64,000 nucleotides of DNA from Alphaproteobacteria bacterium (GTDB lineage: Bacteria; Pseudomonadota; Alphaproteobacteria; Micropepsales; Micropepsaceae): the NCBI GenBank assembly GCA_016124635.1, contig WGNJ01000001.1:186001-250000 (forward strand). The letters are read 5' to 3'. The notes beneath the pieces were generated by a model. That model was not told the DNA's origin and ran no database searches. It worked only from the letters and a program-made list of their open reading frames with translations. Shown here piece after piece: positions 25,211-32,734 of this stretch (its first letter is position 1; each line of letters starts with the position of its first letter). The translations under genes and the position numbers were made by a program.

Positions 25211-26481
25211 CCCAGAGCCTGTTTCAAGTCGGCGATCAGATCGTCCGCATGCTCGACACCAATCGAGATGCGGATCAAGCCGTCCGGAATGCCAAGCCGC
25301 AGCCGCTCTTCAGGGGTGAAGCTCGAGTGCATCGTCGTCGCCGGATGACACGCCAAGCTTTCAGTACCGCCGAGGCTCACGGCCAGTTTCACAATTTGAA
25401 GACTATCGAGCAATCGAAACGCCTCGTCCTTCCCGCCCTTTACGACGAAGGAAAACGTGGACCCGGCCCCCGTACACTGGCGATCGAACACGGCGCGCTG
25501 CGGATCGCTCGGCGACAGGAAGCCCGGATAATTCACGCGCTCGACCTTGGGATGGCTCTTGAGGAACTCGGCTACTTGCCGCGCGTTGTCCGCCGCCTTG
25601 TTCATGCGCAGCGCAACCGTCTCCAACGAGCGCACCACCATCCAGCAAGAGTTCGGATCGAGCTGACAACCCAACCAGCCGCGCAAGTTGCGAAGGGGCG
25701 CCAATGCCGCTTCATGGCCGGTAACTGCGCCGGCGACGAGATCGCTATGTCCGCCGACATATTTCGTCAGCGAGTAGATGTTGATGTCCGCGCCGTGTTT
25801 CAAAGGATTTTGGAAGACAGGTCCCAGCAACGTGTTGTCGACGGCAAAGATGGGTTTCTTGCCACCCTTCTCCCCCATCTCCTTGGCCACCTGCGCCAAC
25901 GCCTCGATGTCGCAAAGATTATTGGAGGGATTTGCGGGCGTCTCGGCAAGTATCATCCTGAGACGCGAAGGGTCGACCTTCTCCATCGCCGCGCGGATCT
26001 TGCCGATCGTCGTCGCGTCTTCGATCGCGACCGAGGAGACATTGAATCCGGCCAGGAACTTTTCGATCACCGAGGCCGTGGCGCCGTAGAGCGGCTTCGT
26101 GAAGGCGATGCAGTCGCCGGGGCGCAGGTAGCTCAGGAGCGTCGTGGTGATCGCCGCCATACCGGACGAGAACACCAACGAGTCCTCGGCATCGTCGATC
26201 AGGGCGAGCCGATCCTCCAGCATCTCGAGGTTCGGATTGTTGTACCGCGAGTAGACCAAGCCGCCGCTTTGACCCTCGGGAGCCGGCCGCCGGTTGCCGA
26301 TGACATCGAAGAGGAGCTTGCCCTCCTCCGCGTTGCGAAACAAAAAGGTGGAGGTCAAGAACACCGGCGGTTTGATCGCACCCTCCGACAGCATCGGATC
26401 GTAGCCGTAGGAGATCATCTGCGTTTCCGTATGCAGCGGGCGGCCGGCGATCGTCCGCTTGTGATAGCGAGTGGTCTTCAT
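25207..26481 (-). CDS. Cys/Met metabolism PLP-dependent enzyme (cystathionine gamma-synthase family)
   Basis: A 424-aa fold-type I PLP enzyme. Tyr/Arg of the phosphate site are in VYSRYNNP; the PLP ring-stacking region is KPLYGATAS; the Schiff-base Lys is in YSLTKYVGGHSD (about residue 238); the C-terminal SLGGTESLACHPATTMHSSF is family-typical. Members include cystathionine gamma-synthase, O-acylhomoserine sulfhydrylase and methionine gamma-lyase; sequence alone does not separate these. ATG 26481 is selected because GAGGAC precedes it by 9 nt; a GTG at 26505 is possible. That ribosome-binding site lies in the 3' arm of a leader hairpin (26491-26538), suggesting translational control. First gene of a six-gene leftward unit. 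Confidence 0.92.
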   Translation of the reverse strand: MKTTRYHKRTIAGRPLHTETQMISYGYDPMLSEGAIKPPVFLTSTFLFRNAEEGKLLFDVIGNRRPAPEGQSGGLVYSRYNNPNLEMLEDRLALIDDAEDSLVFSSGMAAITTTLLSYLRPGDCIAFTKPLYGATASVIEKFLAGFNVSSVAIEDATTIGKIRAAMEKVDPSRLRMILAETPANPSNNLCDIEALAQVAKEMGEKGGKKPIFAVDNTLLGPVFQNPLKHGADINIYSLTKYVGGHSDLVAGAVTGHEAALAPLRNLRGWLGCQLDPNSCWMVVRSLETVALRMNKAADNARQVAEFLKSHPKVERVNYPGFLSPSDPQRAVFDRQCTGAGSTFSFVVKGGKDEAFRLLDSLQIVKLAVSLGGTESLACHPATTMHSSFTPEERLRLGIPDGLIRISIGVEHADDLIADLKQALG

Positions 26482-26490
26482 CTGAGCGTT

Positions 26491-26538
26491 GTCCTCGAAC
26501 AGCACCGGGCACGAGGCCGACGGTGATTTGTCGAGGAC
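26491..26538 (-). promoter_or_regulatory. Leader hairpin sequestering the ribosome-binding site of the PLP lyase
   Basis: On the coding strand GTCCTCGA (26538-26531) pairs perfectly with TCGAGGAC (26498-26491), whose GAGGAC is the likely Shine-Dalgarno 9 nt before ATG 26481. An inner stem CACCG/CGGTG nests within the 32-nt loop. Folding would hide the ribosome-binding site. I compared it with SAM-II and SAM/SAH riboswitch consensus from memory and saw no match. Confidence 0.55.
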
Positions 26539-26647
26539 TTTATAGGGTCGGCCGCCTCGCCGCCTGCCGGCTCATTTCAAATTCGTCGGGTTTTCCGCAA
26601 TCTTCCATTGCCTTCACATGGTGCAGGAACCGGCGACGCAAAAGGAC

Positions 26648-26671
26648 GCTGGAGGAGCGTGTACCTCCAGC
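26648..26671 (-). terminator. Rho-independent-like terminator after the 26685-27086 gene
   Basis: On the minus strand GCTGGAGG, an 8-nt loop and CCTCCAGC form a perfect 8-bp stem, followed after GTCC by TTTT. It starts 14 nt past the stop of the leftward DUF6632-like gene. Confidence 0.6.
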
Positions 26672-26684
26672 GCCCTGCACGTCG

Positions 26685-27086
26685 CTATGCCGATCGCAGA
26701 TCGCGAACCTGCTCCCGCTCGGGCGCACCAACCAGGACCCCGAGAACGATGGCCACAATCAGAAGAGCCGGCACGTCGCCGAGGAGATGACCCGCGTGCA
26801 TCTCCATCTGCGTGGCCTGAACAGCCATGACCGCTGAATGCACGACACTCGACCAGACCGTGAACCAGATCAGGCTCGTGTGCGCCTGAGGGTTGCGCGC
26901 CGCCAAGATCAAGAATACGCCGAGCGTCGCGTACACGCCGACGATCATCATGAAGTACTGTGACTCATAAGGCGCACCGGCATGCCAGGCCCACCCGGCG
27001 GGCCAAACGATGGCGAGCGGATAGATCGCCAAGAAAGCGATGCCAAAGGCGACCAGCGCGATCTGCAACAATTTCTGCCGTGTCAT
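26685..27086 (-). CDS. Four-TM membrane protein (DUF6632-like)
   Basis: A 133-aa protein with four TM helices. The second starts at PYESQYFMMIVGVYATLGVF, and helix three contains the His/Gln-rich WSSVVHSAVMAVQATQMEMHAGHL. The spacing and the His in helix three fit what I recall of the DUF6632 family of small proteobacterial membrane proteins, but that name is tentative. It lies 9 nt downstream of the SRPBCC gene, in a two-gene unit divergent from an HxlR regulator, so its expression is probably controlled by that regulator. Confidence 0.75.
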   Translation of the reverse strand: MTRQKLLQIALVAFGIAFLAIYPLAIVWPAGWAWHAGAPYESQYFMMIVGVYATLGVFLILAARNPQAHTSLIWFTVWSSVVHSAVMAVQATQMEMHAGHLLGDVPALLIVAIVLGVLVGAPEREQVRDLRSA

Positions 27087-27095
27087 GTCCTCCTC

Positions 27096-27608
27096 CTATT
27101 TCAAGAATTTGGCGCGAATGGCGCTGAGACCCGACTCATAGATGCCGGTCAAAGCGTCTTCGATTTCGCGCTGCTTGCCGGGCGCTGGAACATAGCTTCC
27201 GTTCCAGATGACCGTGGACCCGCCCTCGTTCCGCGGCACGACGCGAATGGTTGCGAAGTAGCCGCGAGCGGGTATGGGACTCGCAACAAAGGCATATGAG
27301 TAGAACAGTTCGCCATCGCTGCGAGACACTTGCGTTTCCACGAACCGTGTTTTGCCGTCCTTACCTACCAACGTCCGCGTCGACGGCGTCTTGCCGTCTT
27401 CCTCACACCGGGCGATCATCGGGTGCCAATTGGCAATCGCGCAAAACCCGCCGATCTTCGACCACACTGCAGACGCCGGCGCATCGACATCGACGCTTCG
27501 CACGATTGACACTGCGGGCGCCGCACTTGCATGAGGTGCATATGTGAAAAGGGCTGCACCGGCGCTCATCGAAAGCAGCGCCATGTTCAGATAACTCCAA
27601 CGATACAT
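27096..27608 (-). CDS. Exported SRPBCC (START-like) family protein
   Basis: A 170-aa protein with an N-terminal signal (LNMALLSMSAGAALFTYAPHASAA) followed by an SRPBCC domain: RSVDVDAPASAVWSKIGGF, the central WHPMIARCE and a C-terminal long helix (EIEDALTGIYESGLSAIRAKF). SRPBCC folds bind hydrophobic ligands in a helix-grip cavity; export of one is less usual than the cytoplasmic form. It is first gene of the unit controlled from the operator-rich intergenic region 27609-27763. Ligand not predictable. Confidence 0.85.
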   Translation of the reverse strand: MYRWSYLNMALLSMSAGAALFTYAPHASAAPAVSIVRSVDVDAPASAVWSKIGGFCAIANWHPMIARCEEDGKTPSTRTLVGKDGKTRFVETQVSRSDGELFYSYAFVASPIPARGYFATIRVVPRNEGGSTVIWNGSYVPAPGKQREIEDALTGIYESGLSAIRAKFLK

Positions 27609-27676
27609 TTCCGTCTCCTGACAAGAGCCGGCGAACCGCCGGTCGCTCCAAATGTGGAGAGCGCTGCCCTAAGCCG

Positions 27677-27719
27677 CTAGTTCAGGATCTGAACCGATTA
27701 AGTACAGTTTCTGAACTAG
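27677..27719. promoter_or_regulatory. Twin HxlR-type operators
   Basis: Two dyads with the same consensus AGT(T/A)CAG-N3-CTGAAC: GTTCAGGATCTGAAC (27680-27694) and AGTACAGTTTCTGAACT (27701-27717), centres 22 bp apart, i.e. two helical turns. Their outer halves also form the perfect pair CTAGTTCAG / CTGAACTAG. They lie in the 155-bp space between the divergent SRPBCC and HxlR genes and are the likely binding sites of that regulator. Confidence 0.7.
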
Positions 27720-27763
27720 CTAATGAACCGCGCCGCGCATAAGTTCCTTCCACACTCGGATGG

Positions 27764-28465
27764 ATGCCCATGGCCCAAACCAGCTACAAACAGTTCTGTC
27801 CCGTCGCGATGGCGGCGGAAGTCTTGTGCACGCGTTGGACGATCGTCGTCTTGCGCGAGATGATCGCCGGCTCGACACGGTTCAACGACCTGCGCCGCGG
27901 TGTGCCGCGCATGTCCCCGGCCTTGCTCTCGCAGCGACTGAAGGAGCTGGAGCAAGCGGGCGTTGTCGAACGCCGCAAGGGCGAAGGCGGAAACCTCTAC
28001 GAGTATCACCTCACGCGCTCCGGCCGGGAGCTTGAGCCAATCATTCAAGCCTTTGGCGTTTGGGGCCAGCGTTGGATCGAAACCGAGCTGTCGTTGCAAA
28101 ACCTGAGCGCACCGCTTCTGATGTGGGATATGCGCCGCAACATCAGGGCGGAGCCGATGCCCGACCGCCGGAGCACGGTTCAATTCCTTTTCACCGGCGC
28201 GCCGGCAAATCAACGCAAATGGTGGCTGTTGGTGACGCCGGGCGAAGGCGTCGAGTTGTGCTCAATCGATCCGGGCTACGACGTCGATCTCTATGTCGGC
28301 TGCGATCTGAAGACGATGACGGCGATCTGGATGGGCTACGAGACGGTGCGCCAGGCGTTGAGCGATGATCGGCTGAAGCTCACTGGCGACCGCAAGCTCG
28401 CGGGAAACATGCAGACCTGGCTCGGTCTGAGTCCGTTCGCCAAACAAAAGAAGCTGGTCGCCTAG
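27764..28465 (+). CDS. HxlR-family winged-helix regulator with C-terminal SCP2-like domain
   Basis: A 233-aa regulator. Residues ~8-105 form the HxlR winged helix: CPVAMAAEVLCTRWTIVVLREM, then SPALLSQRLKELEQAG as recognition helix and the wing ERRKGEGGNLYEYHLT. Cys at CPVA and in the helix (LCTRW) could sense thiol-reactive compounds, as in other HxlR proteins. Residues ~140-220 form a mixed alpha/beta domain similar to the sterol-carrier-like extension of larger HxlR proteins, possibly a ligand pocket. Divergent from the SRPBCC/membrane pair. ATG 27770 is an alternative start. It ends with a 4-nt convergent overlap with the next gene. Confidence 0.92.
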   Translation: MPMAQTSYKQFCPVAMAAEVLCTRWTIVVLREMIAGSTRFNDLRRGVPRMSPALLSQRLKELEQAGVVERRKGEGGNLYEYHLTRSGRELEPIIQAFGVWGQRWIETELSLQNLSAPLLMWDMRRNIRAEPMPDRRSTVQFLFTGAPANQRKWWLLVTPGEGVELCSIDPGYDVDLYVGCDLKTMTAIWMGYETVRQALSDDRLKLTGDRKLAGNMQTWLGLSPFAKQKKLVA

Positions 28466-28929
28466 ATCTGCTTTTCGAAGAACACGCTGCGTGCGATAGC
28501 AGCGGGCGGCATCGACCCATAATCGCCGAAAGCTTCGCAGCGGACGAACCCTGCACGCTCGTAGGCCCGGATCGCCGCGTGCTGAACGTCGCCCGTCTCG
28601 AGCGTGAGCCGCTTGACGGCGCGAGCCGTTGCTTCGGATTCGAGTTGTGCAATCATCGCCTGCACGACACCGCGCCCGCGAAAATTCGGCCGAACATACA
28701 TGCGCTTGAGTTCGCCGTAGCCGCTTTCAAATGCAATTGCGCCGCAACCGATGGGCTCATCGTCGACATAAGCGACAAAAAACGCGATGCTAGGCTTAAA
28801 GATGCGGTCGATATCCAGCCCGTGTCGCTGTTCGGCCTCATAGGAAGAGGCTAGATCAGCTTCGAGTTCCTCGATGAGCGCTCGCGCATCAGATGTCGGC
28901 TTGTCTACTCGGCGAATCGATAACGACAA
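28462..28929 (-). CDS. GNAT-family N-acetyltransferase
   Basis: About 155 aa. The acetyl-CoA motif A is clear: MYVRPNFRGRGVVQAMIAQLE, preceded by beta4 GELKR and followed by LTLETGDVQHAAIRAYERAGF. TTG 28929 is preferred because GAGG sits 6 nt upstream; GTG 28935 would abut that site. Substrate unknown. It converges with the HxlR gene, their stop codons overlapping by 4 nt. The adjacent hydrolase on the other strand starts only 80 bp away, so the two share a short divergent promoter region. Confidence 0.88.
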   Translation of the reverse strand: MSLSIRRVDKPTSDARALIEELEADLASSYEAEQRHGLDIDRIFKPSIAFFVAYVDDEPIGCGAIAFESGYGELKRMYVRPNFRGRGVVQAMIAQLESEATARAVKRLTLETGDVQHAAIRAYERAGFVRCEAFGDYGSMPPAAIARSVFFEKQI

Positions 28930-29008
28930 TTGCACCCTCGACACCGCGACTGTTTGGCGGCCCACGTCCGTTGAACGAAGATAGCAGACATATGTGAGGT
29001 TCAGGCCC

Positions 29009-30001
29009 GTGCGATTTAGCGCAGTGACGCTGGCATTCTTGCTCATTTTTGCAGCAGCGGCCCGAGCGGCCGATGCGACTTCCGTCCAGACCATCCTGGG
29101 ACAGTGGGAAGACAGCACCCGCGGCGGTCGCATCGTCCCTTACAAGATCTACTACACGCCGAAAGAGCGCGGGCCGAGGCCGGTCGTCATCTTTTCCCAT
29201 GGCCTCGGAGGTAGCCGCGAAGGATCGGAATTCCTTCTCAGCTATCTCGCCGCGCACGGCTACGTCGCGGTCGCAATCCAACATCCCGGCAGCGACACGC
29301 CAGCCATCTTAGGGCACCCCGGCGAGATCGGCGCGCAACCGATCGATCGCGATCGCATCCGCGCGAACATTAGGGAGGCGATGAAACCTGGCGTCGCACT
29401 CGACCGCTTCCGCGATATCCCCTTCGCCATCACGGAACTGAGCGAAATGGATGCGCATGATCCGGTCCTACACGGACACCTCGACATGCAGCACGTGGGA
29501 ATGTCCGGTCATTCCTACGGCGGAGTGACGACACAGGCGTTGGCAGGTCAACGCTTCGCGTTCGGCATGACCTTCGCCGATCCGCGCATCAAGGCTGCGA
29601 TCATCTATTCGCCCTCAAAGCCGCGCCGCGGCGACGCCGCCACCGCTTTTGCCGACGTGCACATCCCGACGTTCCACATGACAGGTACGGAAGATCGCTC
29701 GCCGATAGCTCAAGCCAAGATGTCGCCTGAAGATCGCTTACAGCCCTACAAGGCCATTCATAAGGCGGATAAGTACTTGCTCGTGCTAAACGGCGGCGAC
29801 CACATGGTCTTCAGCGGACGCGAACCGCGCAGCGGGCCGAACCCAAAATACCCGCGCTTTCACGAGCTCGTTCAACGCGCGTCGCTTGCCTTTTGGGATA
29901 CATATTTGCTCGATAAACCCGAGGCGAAGGCCTACCTGACCGGCGGCGCCTTCGCCCGCGACCTGGGCAGCGATGGCCGTTTCGAATTCGAACTCCACTA
30001 G
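29009..30001 (+). CDS. Secreted alpha/beta hydrolase (PAF-acetylhydrolase/dienelactone-like)
   Basis: About 330 aa. GTG 29009 is favoured by GAGG 9 nt upstream; GTG 28994 would add five residues. The signal peptide AVTLAFLLIFAAAARAADA precedes a single alpha/beta-hydrolase domain: VVIFSHGLGGSREGSEFL oxyanion region, nucleophile GMSGHSYGG (Ser intact), acid in TGTEDRSP and late His in NGGDHMVF. This resembles periplasmic PAF-acetylhydrolase-like or dienelactone hydrolases that act on small esters. It converges with the AraC gene with a 4-nt overlap of stops (29998-30001). Confidence 0.87.
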   Translation: MRFSAVTLAFLLIFAAAARAADATSVQTILGQWEDSTRGGRIVPYKIYYTPKERGPRPVVIFSHGLGGSREGSEFLLSYLAAHGYVAVAIQHPGSDTPAILGHPGEIGAQPIDRDRIRANIREAMKPGVALDRFRDIPFAITELSEMDAHDPVLHGHLDMQHVGMSGHSYGGVTTQALAGQRFAFGMTFADPRIKAAIIYSPSKPRRGDAATAFADVHIPTFHMTGTEDRSPIAQAKMSPEDRLQPYKAIHKADKYLLVLNGGDHMVFSGREPRSGPNPKYPRFHELVQRASLAFWDTYLLDKPEAKAYLTGGAFARDLGSDGRFEFELH

Positions 30002-30981
30002 TTCGCAACGGCCGCCGTCGCCCGGGACCTGCGCCATGCGCCGGGTGGCACGCCGACCAGACGCTTGAAGGCGCGGTTGAACGCAGCCTCGGACTCGTAG
30101 CCGACTTCGGCCGCCGCCTGCGCAATACTAATTCCCGGCTTCTCGAGCGCGCGTGCCGCCAACTGCACGCGCCAGTTGCCCAAATACTGCATCGCCGGAA
30201 CGCCCATGCACTGAGCAAATCGCTCAGCAAACACCGAACGCGAGAGGCCCACTCCCTGCGCGAGCGAATCGAGCGTCCAGTCATGCGATGGACGACCATG
30301 CATCAATGCCAGTGCGGCGCTCACGTGGCGATCGCGCAAGCCCGAGAGAATGCCGCGCGCCCCCTCGGGTAAAGATTCGATGTGCTGGCGGATCGCCTGC
30401 ACGAACATCAACTCGCTGAGCTTCGACAGGAACGTCTCACCGCCCGCGCTCGGCCGCTCGGTCTCTTGCAGCGCCACACTGATCAGATCGCGCGTTAGTG
30501 TGCCGCCGACGCTCGAACGCCGCACATGCATTTGACGCGGCAGCGCGTTCAGCATCGGATTGTAGGGATAGGCGTCGCAACCGAGATAGCCGCACACGAA
30601 CCGGGCTTTCTCGCCGTCGCCGCCGAACTCGTTCAGCGTGAACGGCAACGCACGATTGTTCGGCCGATAGTACATCTGCATGTCCGGATTGGAGCGTTTG
30701 CCCTTCTCCGTTCCCATGAAGTGCGGATCGCCGGCGGCAAAGATGATCGCATCGCCTGACTCGAGACGCAGAGGCTCTTCAGTCTGGTCGGCAACCTGCG
30801 CCCAACACCAACCGTCCAGCATGATATGAAACGCAATGACGTGTTCGAATTCCGGCATGACGCGGCTGCAGATCGCAGACACGGCAGGCGACTCTGCCAC
30901 CCACGGTGCGCGCGCATGCACGTCGAAATAGATCGCACCCGTCAGGCGGACGGAGCGCAACACGTCTGAAAGAACGTCCAC
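29998..30981 (-). CDS. AraC-family regulator with N-terminal cupin
   Basis: A 327-aa regulator. The N-terminal cupin_6-type domain (residues ~10-190) contains VIAFHIMLDGWCWAQ and GDAIIFAAGDPHFMG. The C-terminal AraC double helix-turn-helix (~215-315) shows LAQGVGLSRSVFAERFAQCMG and IAQAAAEVGYESEAAFNRAF. Such proteins typically control an adjacent divergent enzyme gene; here the divergent neighbour is the BBE-type FAD oxidase (start 31159), with 177 bp of intergenic space. The effector is not predictable. Confidence 0.92.
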   Translation of the reverse strand: MDVLSDVLRSVRLTGAIYFDVHARAPWVAESPAVSAICSRVMPEFEHVIAFHIMLDGWCWAQVADQTEEPLRLESGDAIIFAAGDPHFMGTEKGKRSNPDMQMYYRPNNRALPFTLNEFGGDGEKARFVCGYLGCDAYPYNPMLNALPRQMHVRRSSVGGTLTRDLISVALQETERPSAGGETFLSKLSELMFVQAIRQHIESLPEGARGILSGLRDRHVSAALALMHGRPSHDWTLDSLAQGVGLSRSVFAERFAQCMGVPAMQYLGNWRVQLAARALEKPGISIAQAAAEVGYESEAAFNRAFKRLVGVPPGAWRRSRATAAVAN

Positions 30982-31158
30982 CTAGCGGTTCCTCTGATCT
31001 ACGGGTTCGGCCTAACTGTGCGGTCGGTCACGTCTGCGCCCGCGCCTGGACGATCAGTCAACGATCCCCGATGCGCGGTCATACCACTGACGCCGCAGCC
31101 AATCTACATGTTGCCGCCATCGACGGGGCGCAAGGCGTCCCCGCAAGGAGAGATTCAA

Positions 31159-32544
31159 ATGGTTGATACCCAGAAAATAGCCGCTTTCCGCACGGCGTTT
31201 CGGGGCCATGTCGTCGAGCCCAACGACAAGAGCTACGACGAGGTCCGAGCCCTTTACAACGGGATGATCGACAAGAAGCCACGGGTGATCGCCCGTTGTG
31301 TCGACGTCGCCGACGTCATGACGGCGGTCGCATTCGGTCGTGAGACCGGCCTGCCCATTGCCATTCGTGGCGGCGGTCACAATGGTCCGGGCCTTAGCAG
31401 TGTCGACAACGGTCTCATGATCGACCTGTCCTGTATGAAGGGCATTCACGTTGACCAGAAGACGTCGACTGTGCGTGTCGAGCCAGGCTGCACGCAGGGC
31501 GATGTCGACCACGCGTCGCACGCCTTCGGTCTCGCGGTCCCCGCCGGAATCGTATCGACGACAGGCATCGCTGGCCTGACGCTTGGTGGCGGCACCGGTT
31601 ATCTGACGCGCCAATACGGGCTGACGATCGACAATCTCATCGAAGCGGATGTGGTTTTGGCGGACGGCCGCTTTGTCACCGCTAACGAAAAAGAGAACGC
31701 TGACCTGTTCTGGGCGCTGCGCGGCGGCGGTGGAAACTTCGGCGTCGTGACGAGCTTCGTCTATCGCGCTCATCCGATGAAGAACCTCTACGGCGGTCCG
31801 ATCTTCTGGGAGATGAAGGACGCGGGAAAGGTCATGCGCGTTTACCGCGACATGATCGGCAAGCTGCCCACGAAGATGGGCGCGTTCGTCGGCCTCAAGA
31901 CGATGCCGGCGGTCGCGCCGTTCCCGGAGGAACACTGGAACAAGAAGGTCGTCGCCATCATCTTCGGATACGACGGCCCGCAGGCAGAAGGCGAAGCCGT
32001 GCTCGAGCCGCTGCTCGACGCGTTGCCGAAGCCGATCATGAACGGCACGGGGTACATGCCCTACACGACCTTGCAGACTCTCTTCGATCCGCTGATGCCG
32101 AAGGGTATGCAGTGGTATTGGAAGGGCGACTTCGTGAAGGAGCTGACGGACGAAGCGATCGACACGCACATCAAGTTCGCGTCTCAATCGCCGAGCCCGC
32201 AATGCCTGACGCACCTCTATCCGATCGACGGCGCCGTGCACAAAGTGAAGTCCGGCGACACGGCGTGGGCCACCCGCGACGCGCGATTCAACATGGTGAT
32301 CGCGGCGATCGATTCCTCGCCGAGCAAGGCGAAGGAGCTGAAGACTTGGGGGCGCGCCTATTGGGAGGCGGTTCATCCCTTCAACATGGGCGGCGCCTAC
32401 GTCAACTTCATGATGGACGATGAAAACGACGGCCGGATCGAGGCGACGTACGGCCCGAACTATAAGCGCCTGACCGAAGTCAAAAAGAAATACGATCCCA
32501 AGAACCTGTTCCGGGTGAACCAAAACATCCGGCCAGCCCTCTGA
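31159..32544 (+). CDS. FAD-linked oxidase, berberine-bridge-enzyme (BBE) type
   Basis: A 461-aa flavoprotein. The PCMH FAD-binding domain (residues ~35-215) has IAIRGGGHNGPGLSSVDNG, with His in the position that forms the covalent flavin link, and TLGGGTGYLTRQYGLTIDNL. The BBE C-terminal segment reads YGPNYKRLTEVKKKYDPKN then LFRVNQNI. The second covalent Cys of bicovalent BBE oxidases is not evident. Substrates of the family range from sugars and alkaloids to aromatic alcohols. ATG 31159 follows AAGGAG; an open frame further upstream has no homology. Terminator 32565-32595 follows. Confidence 0.92.
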   Translation: MVDTQKIAAFRTAFRGHVVEPNDKSYDEVRALYNGMIDKKPRVIARCVDVADVMTAVAFGRETGLPIAIRGGGHNGPGLSSVDNGLMIDLSCMKGIHVDQKTSTVRVEPGCTQGDVDHASHAFGLAVPAGIVSTTGIAGLTLGGGTGYLTRQYGLTIDNLIEADVVLADGRFVTANEKENADLFWALRGGGGNFGVVTSFVYRAHPMKNLYGGPIFWEMKDAGKVMRVYRDMIGKLPTKMGAFVGLKTMPAVAPFPEEHWNKKVVAIIFGYDGPQAEGEAVLEPLLDALPKPIMNGTGYMPYTTLQTLFDPLMPKGMQWYWKGDFVKELTDEAIDTHIKFASQSPSPQCLTHLYPIDGAVHKVKSGDTAWATRDARFNMVIAAIDSSPSKAKELKTWGRAYWEAVHPFNMGGAYVNFMMDDENDGRIEATYGPNYKRLTEVKKKYDPKNLFRVNQNIRPAL

Positions 32545-32564
32545 CGCTAGCGAAAGAGGGACCG

Positions 32565-32595
32565 AGAGCCGCCGCAAACCCTGCGGCGGCTCTTT
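32565..32595 (+). terminator. Rho-independent terminator after the BBE oxidase
   Basis: Perfect 12-bp stem AGAGCCGCCGCA / TGCGGCGGCTCT with 5-nt loop AACCC and a short T-tract (32593-32595), 20 nt after the stop codon. Confidence 0.8.
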
Positions 32596-32648
32596 CACAT
32601 TCCGGTCGCGTCACTTGCCGGTCGCGGCAAAGTTTAAGCCATTTTTAG

Positions 32649-32677
32649 CAATTGGACGCTGCGATGCAGCGAATTGT
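32649..32677. promoter_or_regulatory. Extended dyad upstream of the coiled-coil gene
   Basis: CGCTGC-GAT-GCAGCG (32657-32671) is flanked by CAATT and AATTG, giving a near-continuous inverted repeat of about 28 bp, 58 bp before the ATG at 32735. Operator or attenuator; no regulator is assigned. Confidence 0.45.
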
Positions 32678-32734
32678 TTAACCCTGCTCGGGTGAGAATA
32701 CGCACCAGTTGGTGGTACACGGAGCCCGAGCCCA

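Noticed and set aside
26482..26684. SAM-II or SAM/SAH riboswitch upstream of the PLP lyase
   Set aside because: Only a hairpin hiding the ribosome-binding site is visible; no consensus core of those riboswitches is present.
31054..32598. 514-aa antisense frame over the BBE oxidase
   Set aside because: Mirrors a well supported gene; no domain.
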